From Spirulina sp034932185 (GTDB lineage Bacteria > Cyanobacteriota > Cyanobacteriia > Cyanobacteriales > Spirulinaceae): 64,000 nt of DNA. Shown here piece by piece: positions 53,841 to 62,727 of this stretch. The notes under the pieces were generated by a model. It did not search any database and had not been told where the DNA came from. It saw nothing but the letters and a program-made list of their open reading frames with translations. The position numbers were made by a program, and so were the translations under genes. Every line of letters begins with the position of its first letter. The first letter of the stretch is position 1. The DNA is taken from the NCBI RefSeq assembly GCF_034932185.1, contig NZ_JAYGHW010000010.1, forward strand, positions 1 to 64,000. Reading direction: 5' to 3'.

Positions 53841-54719
53841 ATGACCGTTACCTATCCCCGCAAAACCCACTACGGCATGGATGCCCGCGCCATCCTTGAG
53901 CAAGTCATTCAAAACCGCGAAATCCATATGGTGACGCTCAACCGTTACCGCTTCAACGAGCAACACAGTTGCAAAGACCTCACCGAATTAATTGAACTCC
54001 TCAACGGCGAACCAAGGGAATTGGTGCGGGATCTCGCCCGTCATGTGGCGGATGAAGCCCGCCATGCCGTTTGGCTGACGGATTTGCTCTATGAATTGGG
54101 GGAAGATTTGGGTACGCCTCCCGGTGTTTCCTATATTGGCGAATTTGAGCGGTTGTTAGGGGATGCTTCCGCCAATCCTGAAGAGCGAGTGATTGAGGCC
54201 TTAGCGGCGATCAATGTCACCGAAAAGCGAGGCTGTGAGTATTTTTCTGCCCATATTCAAGCCCTAAAAGCTGCCCCCAGTGAGGAAAACGACAAAATTC
54301 GCGCCACGATTGAGCAGATTTTCCCTGAGGAAACCGGCCATGTGCGTTGGGGCAATCGCCTCCTGGCCCAAATGGCCAAAAAGAGCGATCGCCATCGTCA
54401 AAAAGTCACCGCCGCCAAGGAAAAATACAGCCGCATCGAGCAAGCCGCCTATGAAGCAGGCATGGATATCATGGCGGGGGCAGAACTGCGCCGCCTCAAT
54501 GATTTAGTGGAAATCACCAACAAGCTCCCCTTGTGGGATCGGCCTCAATATTTAATGGAGCGATTACCCCAAACCCTCCTCTCTCCCCAGTTGCAAATGA
54601 CCCGGCTTCATGTGGCGAAAAAAGCCTGGGATCGCAACCCTCAAGACTTCATGGAGAAGTTTGTGCCGATGTTCCTCAATGGGATTCAACCGGCCCCGAA
54701 AAAAGCTAAACAAGCCTAA
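53841..54719 (+). CDS. Ferritin-like domain protein
   Basis: 292 residues, all-helical. Carboxylate/His pairs repeat in ferritin-like order: RDLARHVADEARHAVWLTDLLYELGED, AINVTEKRGCEYFSAHI and IEQIFPEETGHVRWGNRLL. The DEARH and EETGH motifs are typical di-iron ligands of ferritin-like/DUF455-type proteins. The redox substrate is unknown. It lies between two palindromic repeats. Confidence 0.8.
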   Translation: MTVTYPRKTHYGMDARAILEQVIQNREIHMVTLNRYRFNEQHSCKDLTELIELLNGEPRELVRDLARHVADEARHAVWLTDLLYELGEDLGTPPGVSYIGEFERLLGDASANPEERVIEALAAINVTEKRGCEYFSAHIQALKAAPSEENDKIRATIEQIFPEETGHVRWGNRLLAQMAKKSDRHRQKVTAAKEKYSRIEQAAYEAGMDIMAGAELRRLNDLVEITNKLPLWDRPQYLMERLPQTLLSPQLQMTRLHVAKKAWDRNPQDFMEKFVPMFLNGIQPAPKKAKQA

Positions 54720-54767
54720 AAATTTGTCGGCGTTAAAACTCTTTTAACTCCTGCATTTTAGGAAGAT

Positions 54768-54783
54768 GAGGACTAAAGTCCTC
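54768..54783. repeat. GAGGACTAAAGTCCTC palindrome, copy left of dnaA
   Basis: A perfect 16-base palindrome apart from the central pair; the same word in reverse orientation occurs at 57007-57022 on the other side of dnaA. Confidence 0.8.
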
Positions 54784-54799
54784 ACTACAAACAGGCGTA

Positions 54800-54821
54800 G
54801 GGGCGAAAAATTTTTCGCCCC
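54800..54821. repeat. Palindromic dispersed repeat, GGGGCGAAAAA type
   Basis: Perfect 22-base copy. Confidence 0.85.
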
Positions 54822-54860
54822 CTTCCCCTAGGGTTAACGGACAACCCTTTTACCCCATCC

Positions 54861-55157
54861 CTAGGGGCAACCAATGGAATCGTGATAATGGTAAGGGGTG
54901 CAGGCGTAGAAGAGACCCCCCACAAACCCAAAGGCGGCGGCAATCACGAAACTGCCGTTAAGGGCATGGCCATCACCAAATGTTGCTAAGAAATTGACGA
55001 CAAAGTTTGAGGCTTGATAACCAATGGCGGTGAGGCCCGGCAACCAATGGACAACCGTTAAGCTCCCCAACAGGCTGCCAATCAACAGCAACGGTAGGGT
55101 AAAGCTGAAGATTGCTGTCAACAGAAAGGATTGGACGTGCTGAAAGGAAAAACGCAT
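54861..55157 (-). CDS. Small membrane protein
   Basis: 98 residues from ATG 55157; the longer frame to 55217 lacks signal-like features. Two hydrophobic helices (about 10-35 and 73-92) flank GLTAIGYQASNFVVNFLATFGDGHALNGSF. A Cys-Thr-Pro-Tyr-His-Tyr-His end (ACTPYHYHDSIGCP) might bind metal. No family recognised. Confidence 0.65.
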   Translation of the reverse strand: MRFSFQHVQSFLLTAIFSFTLPLLLIGSLLGSLTVVHWLPGLTAIGYQASNFVVNFLATFGDGHALNGSFVIAAAFGFVGGLFYACTPYHYHDSIGCP

Positions 55158-55346
55158 GGCTAGACTCCTAATTCCGGATTGCTGAGGGAAAGGGTTTAAC
55201 GCCATCCGCTTGAGCAATGGGTTCTGGTGAGAACTTGACTAATACAATAAGGGGATTGCTCCCAAACTGGGGGATTATTGCGCAAATCTTAAAACTTTAT
55301 TAAATTTGTTCGCAAAGTTAACCAAATCTGCCTTAAATCCGGGGCT

Positions 55347-56714
55347 TCACGACGAAGAATAGGGGTGAGGGCGGGAAACAGTGATGCGATCGCTCAGTTG
55401 AATTAACGTTTGATTGAGTTTTGTATCCTTTTGTCGCAGTTGGGCAATTTTGTCACAGCTATAGAGAACGGTTGTATGATCCTTGCCGCCAAACTCTTCA
55501 CCAATGCGGGGTAGGCTCAAATTGGTATGTTGACGCATCAGATACATCCCCACCTGGCGAGCCAAGCTAATTTCCCGACGGCGGGAATTGCTTTTGAGTA
55601 GCTCAATGGAGACATCAAAGAGGGTGGCGATCGCCCCTAAAATCGCCTCCGGTGTCGCCGCCACCTTTTCCACTGGCGGATTGAGCATTGGTGCGATATG
55701 CTCCACCGCCATGGGTAGGCCAGAAATGGAGGTATAGGCGATCGTGCGGATTAACGCCCCCTCCAGTTCCCGAATATTAGAGGTGTAGTGGGTGGCGAGA
55801 TATTCCTTCACCGCCCGGGGGAGGCGCACATTTTCATCATCCGCCTTCTTTTCCAGAATCGCCATCCGCGTTTCAAAATCCGGAGCCTGGACATCAGCAA
55901 TCAGCCCCATGGAAAACCGGGAACAGAGCCGCTCCTGGAGTCGGGGGATCTGGTTGGGGGGGCGATCGGCCGCGAGAACCACCTGCTTACCGGATTCGTG
56001 AAGCGTATTAAAGGTATAGAAAAACTCCTCTTGGGTGTATTCCTTGCCCTCAATAAACTGAATATCATCAATCATCAACACATCCGCCGCCCGGTAATGC
56101 TCCCGAAACTCCTCCATACTGTCTTGGCGAATGGCGGTAATTAAATCATTGGTAAACTTTTCTGTTGAAACATAAAACACCTGGGTTTGCGGTTCAATTT
56201 CCAAGCGGTAATTACCGATCGCCTGCATCAGGTGAGTTTTCCCTAACCCGACCCCCCCACAGAGAAACAGCGGGTTAAACTCCCGCCCCGGAGATTCCGC
56301 CACCGCCAACGCCGCCGCATGGGCCATGCGATTATTCGCCCCCACCACAAAGCGAGAAAAGATGTATTTACGGTTAAAGGGCGTTTCTGTGGGCCGTTGG
56401 GGGTCATCATTGCGTTCGTTGCCCGCCAAGAGAGATCCTTCGAGATGCCAACTTTGATCCCGCATTTCCCCCTGGGCAGTGGTGATCTGTAACTCCAGGG
56501 GATGGCCGAGAATTTCAATAATCACCTCGCCAATGGGTTGGAGGTAGTGCTTTTGGAGCCAATTACAGGCAAACAGGTTCGGAGCCTCCAGGACTAACAT
56601 ATGCTCCGTCAAAGCCTTGGCTTGAGTGGGTTTCACCCAAGTTTCAAACGTGGGGCGGGTCAAACGGTATTCTAAACGGGTTAAGACCTCGTGCCACAGT
56701 TGTTCAGGAGCCAT
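55347..56714 (-). CDS. dnaA: Chromosomal replication initiator DnaA
   Basis: 455 residues from ATG 56714; the frame is open to 56897 with an alternative ATG at 56732, but the upstream part is not DnaA-like. Domain I about 1-80. Domain III has Walker A LCGGVGLGKTHLMQ (151-164), Walker B VLMIDDIQFIEGKEYTQEEFFYTFN and the AAA+ arginine region LCSRFSMGL. Domain IV has the DNA-binding SLPRIGEEFGGKDHTTVLYSCDKI. I found no cluster of DnaA boxes within the flanks, and dnaN is not adjacent. Confidence 0.95.
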   Translation of the reverse strand: MAPEQLWHEVLTRLEYRLTRPTFETWVKPTQAKALTEHMLVLEAPNLFACNWLQKHYLQPIGEVIIEILGHPLELQITTAQGEMRDQSWHLEGSLLAGNERNDDPQRPTETPFNRKYIFSRFVVGANNRMAHAAALAVAESPGREFNPLFLCGGVGLGKTHLMQAIGNYRLEIEPQTQVFYVSTEKFTNDLITAIRQDSMEEFREHYRAADVLMIDDIQFIEGKEYTQEEFFYTFNTLHESGKQVVLAADRPPNQIPRLQERLCSRFSMGLIADVQAPDFETRMAILEKKADDENVRLPRAVKEYLATHYTSNIRELEGALIRTIAYTSISGLPMAVEHIAPMLNPPVEKVAATPEAILGAIATLFDVSIELLKSNSRRREISLARQVGMYLMRQHTNLSLPRIGEEFGGKDHTTVLYSCDKIAQLRQKDTKLNQTLIQLSDRITVSRPHPYSSS

Positions 56715-57102
56715 GGAAATCTGGGAGCACAGCATGGGAGGATGAGCTTTGTATCTTATCCCGATTTTTAGCGGGATGGCTAGCGCATTCCCAGATCGGC
56801 CCTGACCCCGGTGTGAGTTTGCCAATGGCCAGTGCTTAGAATGGAGAAAGACACAAATGTCATGCGATCCCATCACTTCCCCACTAGAGGGGATCAAGCC
56901 AGATCAACCCGGTGCATCTCACAGACGCTCGTCATCAGGACTTTAGTTGTCAGAACATTAGTCCTCAAACGTTTGTTGTCAGAGCATTAGTCCTCAAGTT
57001 CGTAGTGAGGACTTTAGTCCTCTGTCTCCGTACCGGATCAACCCTTGAGGATCGCGATCGCCCCTTAACCCCATTTCGATTGTTGCCCTTGATTTTCCTG
57101 CC
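56715..57102. other. Intergenic region between dnaA and the HTH-Clp gene
   Basis: No gene. It contains the divergent promoters and a 29-base-period repeat block (56935-57022). DnaA may autoregulate here, but no perfect TTATCCACA-type box is visible. Confidence 0.5.
56935..57022. repeat. Short tandem array ending in GAGGACTTTAGTCCTC
   Basis: Three to four degenerate units of about 29 bases (TTGTCAGAACATTAGTCCTC, TTGTCAGAGCATTAGTCCTC, then GTGAGGACTTTAGTCCTC). The last is the palindrome (57007-57022) also seen at 54768. Confidence 0.7.
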
Positions 57103-57948
57103 ATGCACCACGACAATATCACCCACTACGCCGACCTCCTTGCTGCCCTAGGGACTCCTGCCCGCCTCACCATTGTGCGCCTGCTGGTTAAAAAATATCC
57201 CCATGTCCTAACGGCGACAGAGCTACAGGCGCGAATTAAAATCCCCGCCCCGATTTTGCATCAACATCTCAATAAACTTTGCCAACAGGGTGTACTCCAT
57301 CGGGGGGAAGATCCCGTTACCTATGGGGTTGATGTTAATTTATTGGAGGATTTATTAGCCTTTTTCTATGCAGAATGTTGTGTGCGGCAGCGGGTCATTG
57401 ATTGGGGTCGGGTCAATGATAAAAAAGAGCAATGGTTGACGGCTTCAGAGGTGGCGACCGTTGAACAAGAAAGTCTTGAGAACTTTATTGATGCTCCCAT
57501 TTATGATCGTTTAGGGGGCAAAGTTTTACAGGCATTACTTTTGGCCCAATCAGAAGCGATTCGCACGGGTCACGATGCCATTGCGGCAGAACATTTGTTA
57601 TTGGGTTTAATGCTGGAAGGGAGTGGCCTGGCCACCCATCATCTTAAGGAATGGGGCTTGACCGTGCTGCGGCTTCGGGAGGCGATGGGCAGCCCGACGG
57701 GGAAAGAATCCCCCCATGATATTCCCTTTAGTGGGGAGGCAACGGCGATTTTAAATTCAGCGCTGATTGTGGCCAATGAATCCGGGGCAATTTTGATCAA
57801 CACTGAGCATATTTTGTTGGGATTTTTATTAACCTGGCAACAGGCGATCGCCCAAAACAAACCCCTATCTTTTATCTGTAAAATCTTCCAACAGTTAACC
57901 ATTCCCCCGGAGGCCATGATTCAAAAGATGCGAGAAAATTTACATTAG
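57103..57948 (+). CDS. ArsR-type HTH fused to Clp N-domain
   Basis: 281 residues. N-terminal winged helix (about 5-95: LLAALGTPARLTIVRLLVKKYPHVLTATELQARIKIPAPILHQHLNKLCQQGVLHRGEDPVTYGVDV) is ArsR-like, including the AECC cysteine pair after it. About 150-275 are two Clp-N repeats (LLAQSEAIRTGHDAIAAEHLLLGLMLEGSGLATHHLKEWGL and ILNSALIVANESGAILINTEHILLGFLL). There is no AAA+ domain. Such a regulator could read substrate or adaptor signals of the Clp protease. The fusion looks unusual to me. Confidence 0.82.
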   Translation: MHHDNITHYADLLAALGTPARLTIVRLLVKKYPHVLTATELQARIKIPAPILHQHLNKLCQQGVLHRGEDPVTYGVDVNLLEDLLAFFYAECCVRQRVIDWGRVNDKKEQWLTASEVATVEQESLENFIDAPIYDRLGGKVLQALLLAQSEAIRTGHDAIAAEHLLLGLMLEGSGLATHHLKEWGLTVLRLREAMGSPTGKESPHDIPFSGEATAILNSALIVANESGAILINTEHILLGFLLTWQQAIAQNKPLSFICKIFQQLTIPPEAMIQKMRENLH

Positions 57949-57962
57949 GGGATATGAAAGGA

Positions 57963-57984
57963 GGGGCAAAAAATTTTTCGCCCC
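57963..57984. repeat. Palindromic dispersed repeat with one mismatch
   Basis: GGGGCAAAAAATTTTTCGCCCC, one base off the perfect palindrome. Confidence 0.8.
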
Positions 57985-57996
57985 TACCCTAAAAAA

Positions 57997-58022
57997 GGAA
58001 GGGAGCGACTTTGTTCCCTTCC
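57997..58022 (+). terminator. Hairpin after the HTH-Clp gene
   Basis: GGAAGGGA pairs perfectly with TCCCTTCC around a 10-base loop, 49 bases after the stop. There is no strong T-run, so efficiency is uncertain. Confidence 0.5.
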
Positions 58023-58270
58023 CAATCAGCATTTTATGGACACTAAAATTACTGATAATTGAGCAAAATTGTTGCTGATCTGACTCAGATCAGGCCAGTG
58101 TAGATGGTAAACAAACTCTGCACTAAGGCAAGCGAGATACTGACTTGAATCCTGTTGCTCTATGGGTTTCTTCAGTGGCAAGGGGACTTTTTATGCAAGA
58201 GCATCGCTCCATCAGCCCAGATCGTCACATTATTGTTACATTTCTCCCAATGCTGAGGGCGATGGGTACG

Positions 58271-58990
58271 CTAACCGGGATGCCGCATCATCAAGCGCCG
58301 CCGGAACCACCGCAAACCACCGAGAACGAGAATAGAACTGAGAATTGTTCCCGGTTCAGGAACGGCAACGGGACCAGGATCGGGGTTAAAAATCGGATCG
58401 GGAATAGGAGTTTCAACCCGCAGCGGCGTAAATAGGGAAATTCTCTGCACATTATGCCCGACTCCTCTAAAGTTCGTTGAAACCCCTAAGGTATTAAACA
58501 AGCCTTGATCAATGGTGATGGGCGTAGGCCCTGCATCAAACAGATAGACGCTATAACTCAAAAATGTAGCCACACTCAAAACAAACCAATCCTGTAGGGG
58601 GGAGGCGATCGCCCAATGGCCCTGCGCTTGATGCGCGGTGGCACGAATCGCTGCCCCGGCTTGATTCGACTGCCCCACCAACTCCCAAACCCGATCACTA
58701 CCCGTAAAATCATCAAACAGGCCCCTATTCAGCCAATTTAAAAGGGGTTGATGGAGGGCCAAATCATTGCCAATATTAGCCCCGGCACAGGCCAAAGGTT
58801 GATGTAATGTGGCCTGATTTTGAAACACCACTGCCCCCCGATGACAAGGGGGTAAGATTTCCGGTGGCCCAGACACCATCACCAGCGCATTCGCCGGTTG
58901 AACCGCTGCCCCCCATAGCGTTGTCAACGTCATCCCGAAGAGGAGGAGGGAACTGGGGAGGGCATATTTATCCAGTCTGAATCTGATCAT
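58271..58990 (-). CDS. PEP-CTERM sorting-domain protein
   Basis: 239 residues from ATG 58990; the frame opens eight codons earlier. A signal peptide (about 8-36, ending ANALVMVSG) and a C-terminal VPEPGTILSSILVLGGLRWFRRRL motif define a PEP-CTERM protein, expected to be processed by an exosortase and delivered to the cell surface or matrix. Two Cys flank the middle. Ligand or function unknown; no exosortase is in the window. Confidence 0.88.
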   Translation of the reverse strand: MIRFRLDKYALPSSLLLFGMTLTTLWGAAVQPANALVMVSGPPEILPPCHRGAVVFQNQATLHQPLACAGANIGNDLALHQPLLNWLNRGLFDDFTGSDRVWELVGQSNQAGAAIRATAHQAQGHWAIASPLQDWFVLSVATFLSYSVYLFDAGPTPITIDQGLFNTLGVSTNFRGVGHNVQRISLFTPLRVETPIPDPIFNPDPGPVAVPEPGTILSSILVLGGLRWFRRRLMMRHPG

Positions 58991-59172
58991 GATTTTAGCT
59001 GTGATTGAGGGCAATTCCGTGAAAATACGCTTGTGCTTTTTTTATTTTACCTACTTCTCCGTAAGAACCCCTGGAAAAATGCCATCTTTTATCTTTCATC
59101 GTCGCAATTTCGCACTTAGACTATCATGCAGACAAAAAGCTGCCTTGTTAACTTCGTCAAACCTTAAGCATT

Positions 59173-60372
59173 GTGATCACGGCATTGCCTCAACCCCTCA
59201 AAATTACGTTACTGGTTCATGATCTATCCAGTCGTGGTGCGGCACGGTGGGCCGCTAGTCGTCCGTTTTTGCTCTACCATGCCCTCACCGCTTTGGGTCA
59301 TGGGGTGGAAATTTTGGGGTTTAATTTTGGGGGGGAACCGCCAGAAGCGGCAATCGCCCAACAATTCCCCCTCACCGTTTTACCAGGGGCAAAACTGCCC
59401 CAATTTTTCCGCGATGCCGGAGCAATGCGCCGCCACATTCACGGCGATCTTCTCTACCCTTTGCGGCCCTACCTTTCCAGCTTGGGCCTGGCCCTCTGGC
59501 ATCGGTGGCATACGGGCAAGCCCGTGATTCTCGATATTGATGATTGGGTGTTGGGGTGGCATGGGGGGGATGAATTGCGCTATCCCACCAGTGTTAAACA
59601 ACTGGCAAGGGATATCTTGAAGCCTGATGGAGCATTGCGGGATCTAGAGCATCCCCTCTATCTCCGTTGGGGGGAAAAGTTGGTGAAACGGGCGGATGCA
59701 GTGACGATCCATAGTCAGTTTTTGCAAGACCGCTTCGGTGGGGCCTACGTCCCCAATGGCAAGGATACGGAACGGTTTAACCCTGAAAAGTGCGATCGCC
59801 TCGCCAGCCGTCAACGCTATGGCCTCGAACCCTACCGGGTGTTAATGTTTCCCGGTGCGCCTCGCCCCTATAAGGGCCTTGAAGATGTTCTGATGGCTTT
59901 AGATCATTTGAATCATGAGGATCTGCGCCTCGTCATCGTCGGCGGCAGCCCCTACGATGACTATGATCAAGAACTCCATCGTCGTTGGGGACGGTGGTTG
60001 ATTCAACTGCCGATCCAACCCACCGCTGCCATGCCAGAAATTGTCGCCGCCGCTGATATTATCGTCATTCCCCAACGGGATACCCCCGTCACCCGCGCTC
60101 AATTTCCGTTAAAGTTAACCGATGGGATGGCGATGGCCAAACCCATCATTGCCACTCAAGTAGGGGATATGCCAAAGCTATTGGGAGATACCGGATTTTT
60201 GGTGCAGCCTGGGGAGCCAGAGGCGATCGCCCAAACCATCACCTGGATTTTCAACCATCCTGAGGCGGCCCAAGCCGCTGGCCAACGGGCGCGACAACGT
60301 TGTATTGAGCATTATAGTTTGACAGCTATGTCCCAAAGTCTCGCCACTGTTTTAGCCCCATTCACCCCCTGA
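59173..60372 (+). CDS. Glycosyltransferase family 4-like
   Basis: 399 residues with a GTG start. PQPLKITLLVHDLSSRGAARWAASRPFLLYHALTALGHGVEILGF and later YRVLMFPGAPRPYKGLEDVLMALDHLNHEDLRLVIVGG and AAADIIVIPQRDTPVTRAQFPLKLTDGMAMAKPIIAT are the GT-B donor-domain blocks. Cytoplasmic, transferring sugars to a lipid-linked or surface glycan. The following ABC exporter may export the product, as in HepA-type loci. Confidence 0.85.
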   Translation: MITALPQPLKITLLVHDLSSRGAARWAASRPFLLYHALTALGHGVEILGFNFGGEPPEAAIAQQFPLTVLPGAKLPQFFRDAGAMRRHIHGDLLYPLRPYLSSLGLALWHRWHTGKPVILDIDDWVLGWHGGDELRYPTSVKQLARDILKPDGALRDLEHPLYLRWGEKLVKRADAVTIHSQFLQDRFGGAYVPNGKDTERFNPEKCDRLASRQRYGLEPYRVLMFPGAPRPYKGLEDVLMALDHLNHEDLRLVIVGGSPYDDYDQELHRRWGRWLIQLPIQPTAAMPEIVAAADIIVIPQRDTPVTRAQFPLKLTDGMAMAKPIIATQVGDMPKLLGDTGFLVQPGEPEAIAQTITWIFNHPEAAQAAGQRARQRCIEHYSLTAMSQSLATVLAPFTP

Positions 60373-60505
60373 CCTGATCATGACTATCCGTTCAAAACAG
60401 AATTGTATCGCCATCAGGCAAAGACTCCCTTGAGATGTACCCCAGAACAGTGAATCATTCGCGACCCTAAACCCACCCATCCTTAGCTGAATTTGGGATT
60501 AATCA

Positions 60506-62599
60506 ATGTCTACCAATCGATTGCTACTCAGGTTTGCACTCAACTATCCAATGCTGATCTTTTGGACAGTGGTTTTAGGATTTTCCGGGGCCTTATTTAA
60601 TGGTGTGAGTACAGCATTAGTTGTGCCGCTATTGCTGGGGTTTTTAGGGCAGGATACTGGCCTATTAGAGCAGGGGCCGCCCGCCTTAAAAACTGTGATG
60701 GCATTTTTTGAACGTTTTCCCGGTGAATGGAAGTTCTTAGCCATGATTGGCACCGTGATTATTGCCATTGTCTTAAAAAATATTGCCCTATATCTCACCG
60801 CCATTGTTTCTAACTATCTCTCACAATCCCTCGTCAACGGGATGCGTCTTCAAGGGGCGCAATTACTCCTCAAACTCGATTTAGATTATTTTTCTAAACA
60901 AAAAATTGGCAACATTGTTAATTACTTAAACAATGAAATCAGCCGCACCGCCAGCGCCGTCAAGATTGCAATCACGATTTTTACCACGATCATCACTGTA
61001 TTTGTTTTCGTTTGTATCTTGATTTGGCTTTCCTGGCAACTCACTGTCGCCGCTGGCTTGTTATTGAGCCTCGTTTTGTTGGTGAATCAATGGTTTATCA
61101 ACCGAGCCAAACAGTACGGCCGGATTCTTTCCCTCAAATCCCAAGAATATTCCAATAAATTGCTGGAAATTCTCACCGGGATTCGCCTGATTAAAAGTGT
61201 CAGTAATGAGGAAGAAGAGTATCGCCACCTAGAGCGCTTTATTCGGGAGCGAGAACAGGCGGAATTTGCTTCCCAAAGTAACTATGCGGTCATTGCGCCG
61301 ATCAATGAAGTTTCGGGAATTCTGACGATCTTAGGAATTGTGATGATTGGTCGTTACTTGTTTATTGATCAATTACAATCTCTATCAACCATCCTGTTAA
61401 TTTATCTTGTCACCCTCTTTCGGCTCTTGCCCTTTGTGGGCAAATTAAATGGAGAACGGAGTCGCTTTGCCAATGTCGCCCCCAGTGCAGAAATTACCGC
61501 TCTTTTTCTCCGGGAAGATGATAAGCCGATTATGCCGAAAGGCAATCATCCCTATCAAAACTTAGAAAAAGGGATTGATTTTCAAGGGGTGAGTTTTCAA
61601 TATCCTGGTTATCAGGACATGATTTTAAAGGAGATTAATCTCTGGGTTCCGAAGGGGAAAACAACGGCTTTGGTGGGGGCATCGGGGGCGGGAAAATCAA
61701 CGCTGGTGGATTTAGTGCCGCGCTTTTATGACCCGGTGGCGGGGCGAATTTTGATCGATGGGGTGGATTTGCGGGAGTTTGATTTGACGACGCTGCGGCG
61801 GGCGATGGGGGTGGTGAGTCAGGATACGTTTTTGTTTAACAATACGGTGCGCTATAACATTGCCTACGGTTTGGGGGAGGTGTCCGATGAGGCGATCGCC
61901 ATCGCTGCCCAGCGGGCCAATGCCTACGATTTCATCATGCACCTGCCGGAGGGGTTTGATACGGAAGTGGGCGATCGCGGTGTGATGCTCTCCGGGGGGC
62001 AACGGCAACGGCTGGCGATCGCCCGCGCCCTATTGCGGGATCCTGATATTCTCATCCTCGATGAAGCCACGAGTGCGTTAGATACGGTTTCGGAGCGGTT
62101 GGTACAGGAGGCCATTGAGGAGTTATGCCGCGATCGCACCACCCTCGTCATTGCCCACCGCCTTTCCACGATCCGCCAAGCCCATCAAATCGTCGTCCTT
62201 GATCAGGGGCAAATCGTTGAAATGGGTTCCCACGATCAACTCATTGCCGAAGATGGCCACTACGCCAAACTCCATAACCTCCAATTCGGCAAACGCAAAC
62301 ACAAAAAGGTCAATCTCCCCACCAACGCCGCCCTAATCCGTGCCTCGATCCGGGCTTCCCATGAACTGCGCACCTGTTTATCCTACGAAGTCCGCGCCCG
62401 TCTTAATGCCATGCTTGGCTCGTTGCAATTGGTGACGGATGATCTGGTGGATACGCCAGAGGAGCGGCAGGAATTAATTGCGGAATCCTACGAAGCAGCT
62501 TTAGGTTTACTCAATACCCTTTCCTTTTTTGAAGACCACGGCGCAAGGTTTGAAAGCTCCCTCACTCCCCCCAGTTTTTTACCCCCCTCATCTGGTTGA
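60506..62599 (+). CDS. ABC exporter with DHp-like tail
   Basis: 697 residues. Six membrane helices (about 10-320), then the ATPase domain: Walker A GASGAGKST (about 389-397), Q-loop VVSQDTFLFNN, signature LSGGQRQRLAIARAL and Walker B ILILDEATSALD, then IAHRLSTI. This is MsbA/HepA-like architecture. Beyond about 600 there is an extra segment, SHELRTCLSYEVRARLNAMLGSLQLVTDDLVDTPEERQELIAESYEAALGLLNTLSFFED, whose second part fits the HisKA (DHp) helix pair, with Tyr 627 at the phospho-His position. It therefore may be a degenerate dimerisation helix. Confidence 0.9.
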   Translation: MSTNRLLLRFALNYPMLIFWTVVLGFSGALFNGVSTALVVPLLLGFLGQDTGLLEQGPPALKTVMAFFERFPGEWKFLAMIGTVIIAIVLKNIALYLTAIVSNYLSQSLVNGMRLQGAQLLLKLDLDYFSKQKIGNIVNYLNNEISRTASAVKIAITIFTTIITVFVFVCILIWLSWQLTVAAGLLLSLVLLVNQWFINRAKQYGRILSLKSQEYSNKLLEILTGIRLIKSVSNEEEEYRHLERFIREREQAEFASQSNYAVIAPINEVSGILTILGIVMIGRYLFIDQLQSLSTILLIYLVTLFRLLPFVGKLNGERSRFANVAPSAEITALFLREDDKPIMPKGNHPYQNLEKGIDFQGVSFQYPGYQDMILKEINLWVPKGKTTALVGASGAGKSTLVDLVPRFYDPVAGRILIDGVDLREFDLTTLRRAMGVVSQDTFLFNNTVRYNIAYGLGEVSDEAIAIAAQRANAYDFIMHLPEGFDTEVGDRGVMLSGGQRQRLAIARALLRDPDILILDEATSALDTVSERLVQEAIEELCRDRTTLVIAHRLSTIRQAHQIVVLDQGQIVEMGSHDQLIAEDGHYAKLHNLQFGKRKHKKVNLPTNAALIRASIRASHELRTCLSYEVRARLNAMLGSLQLVTDDLVDTPEERQELIAESYEAALGLLNTLSFFEDHGARFESSLTPPSFLPPSSG

Positions 62600-62618
62600 A
62601 GAAAAATTGATAGGTGTG

Positions 62619-62640
62619 GGGGCGAAAGATTTTTCGCCCC
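62619..62640. repeat. Palindromic dispersed repeat with diverged centre
   Basis: GGGGCGAAAGATTTTTCGCCCC, just after the ABC exporter. Confidence 0.85.
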
Positions 62641-62727
62641 TACTTAGAGCCTTGCAGGATCTGAACGCAGCGGGTTGGAGGGGAATCATTGCCCGCTGAC
62701 CGGCTAAAACGAATCCCCAGCAAAAAC

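Larger units (their letters stand above)
57949..58270. other. Intergenic region with repeat and hairpin
   Basis: Holds one copy of the palindromic repeat (57963-57984) and a hairpin (57997-58022). Nothing gene-like is seen in the remaining 250 bases, which are the 3' side of two convergent genes. Confidence 0.5.

Noticed and set aside
55158..55346. oriC next to dnaA
   Set aside because: No cluster of DnaA boxes or dnaN is seen, and in cyanobacteria the origin is often not next to dnaA.
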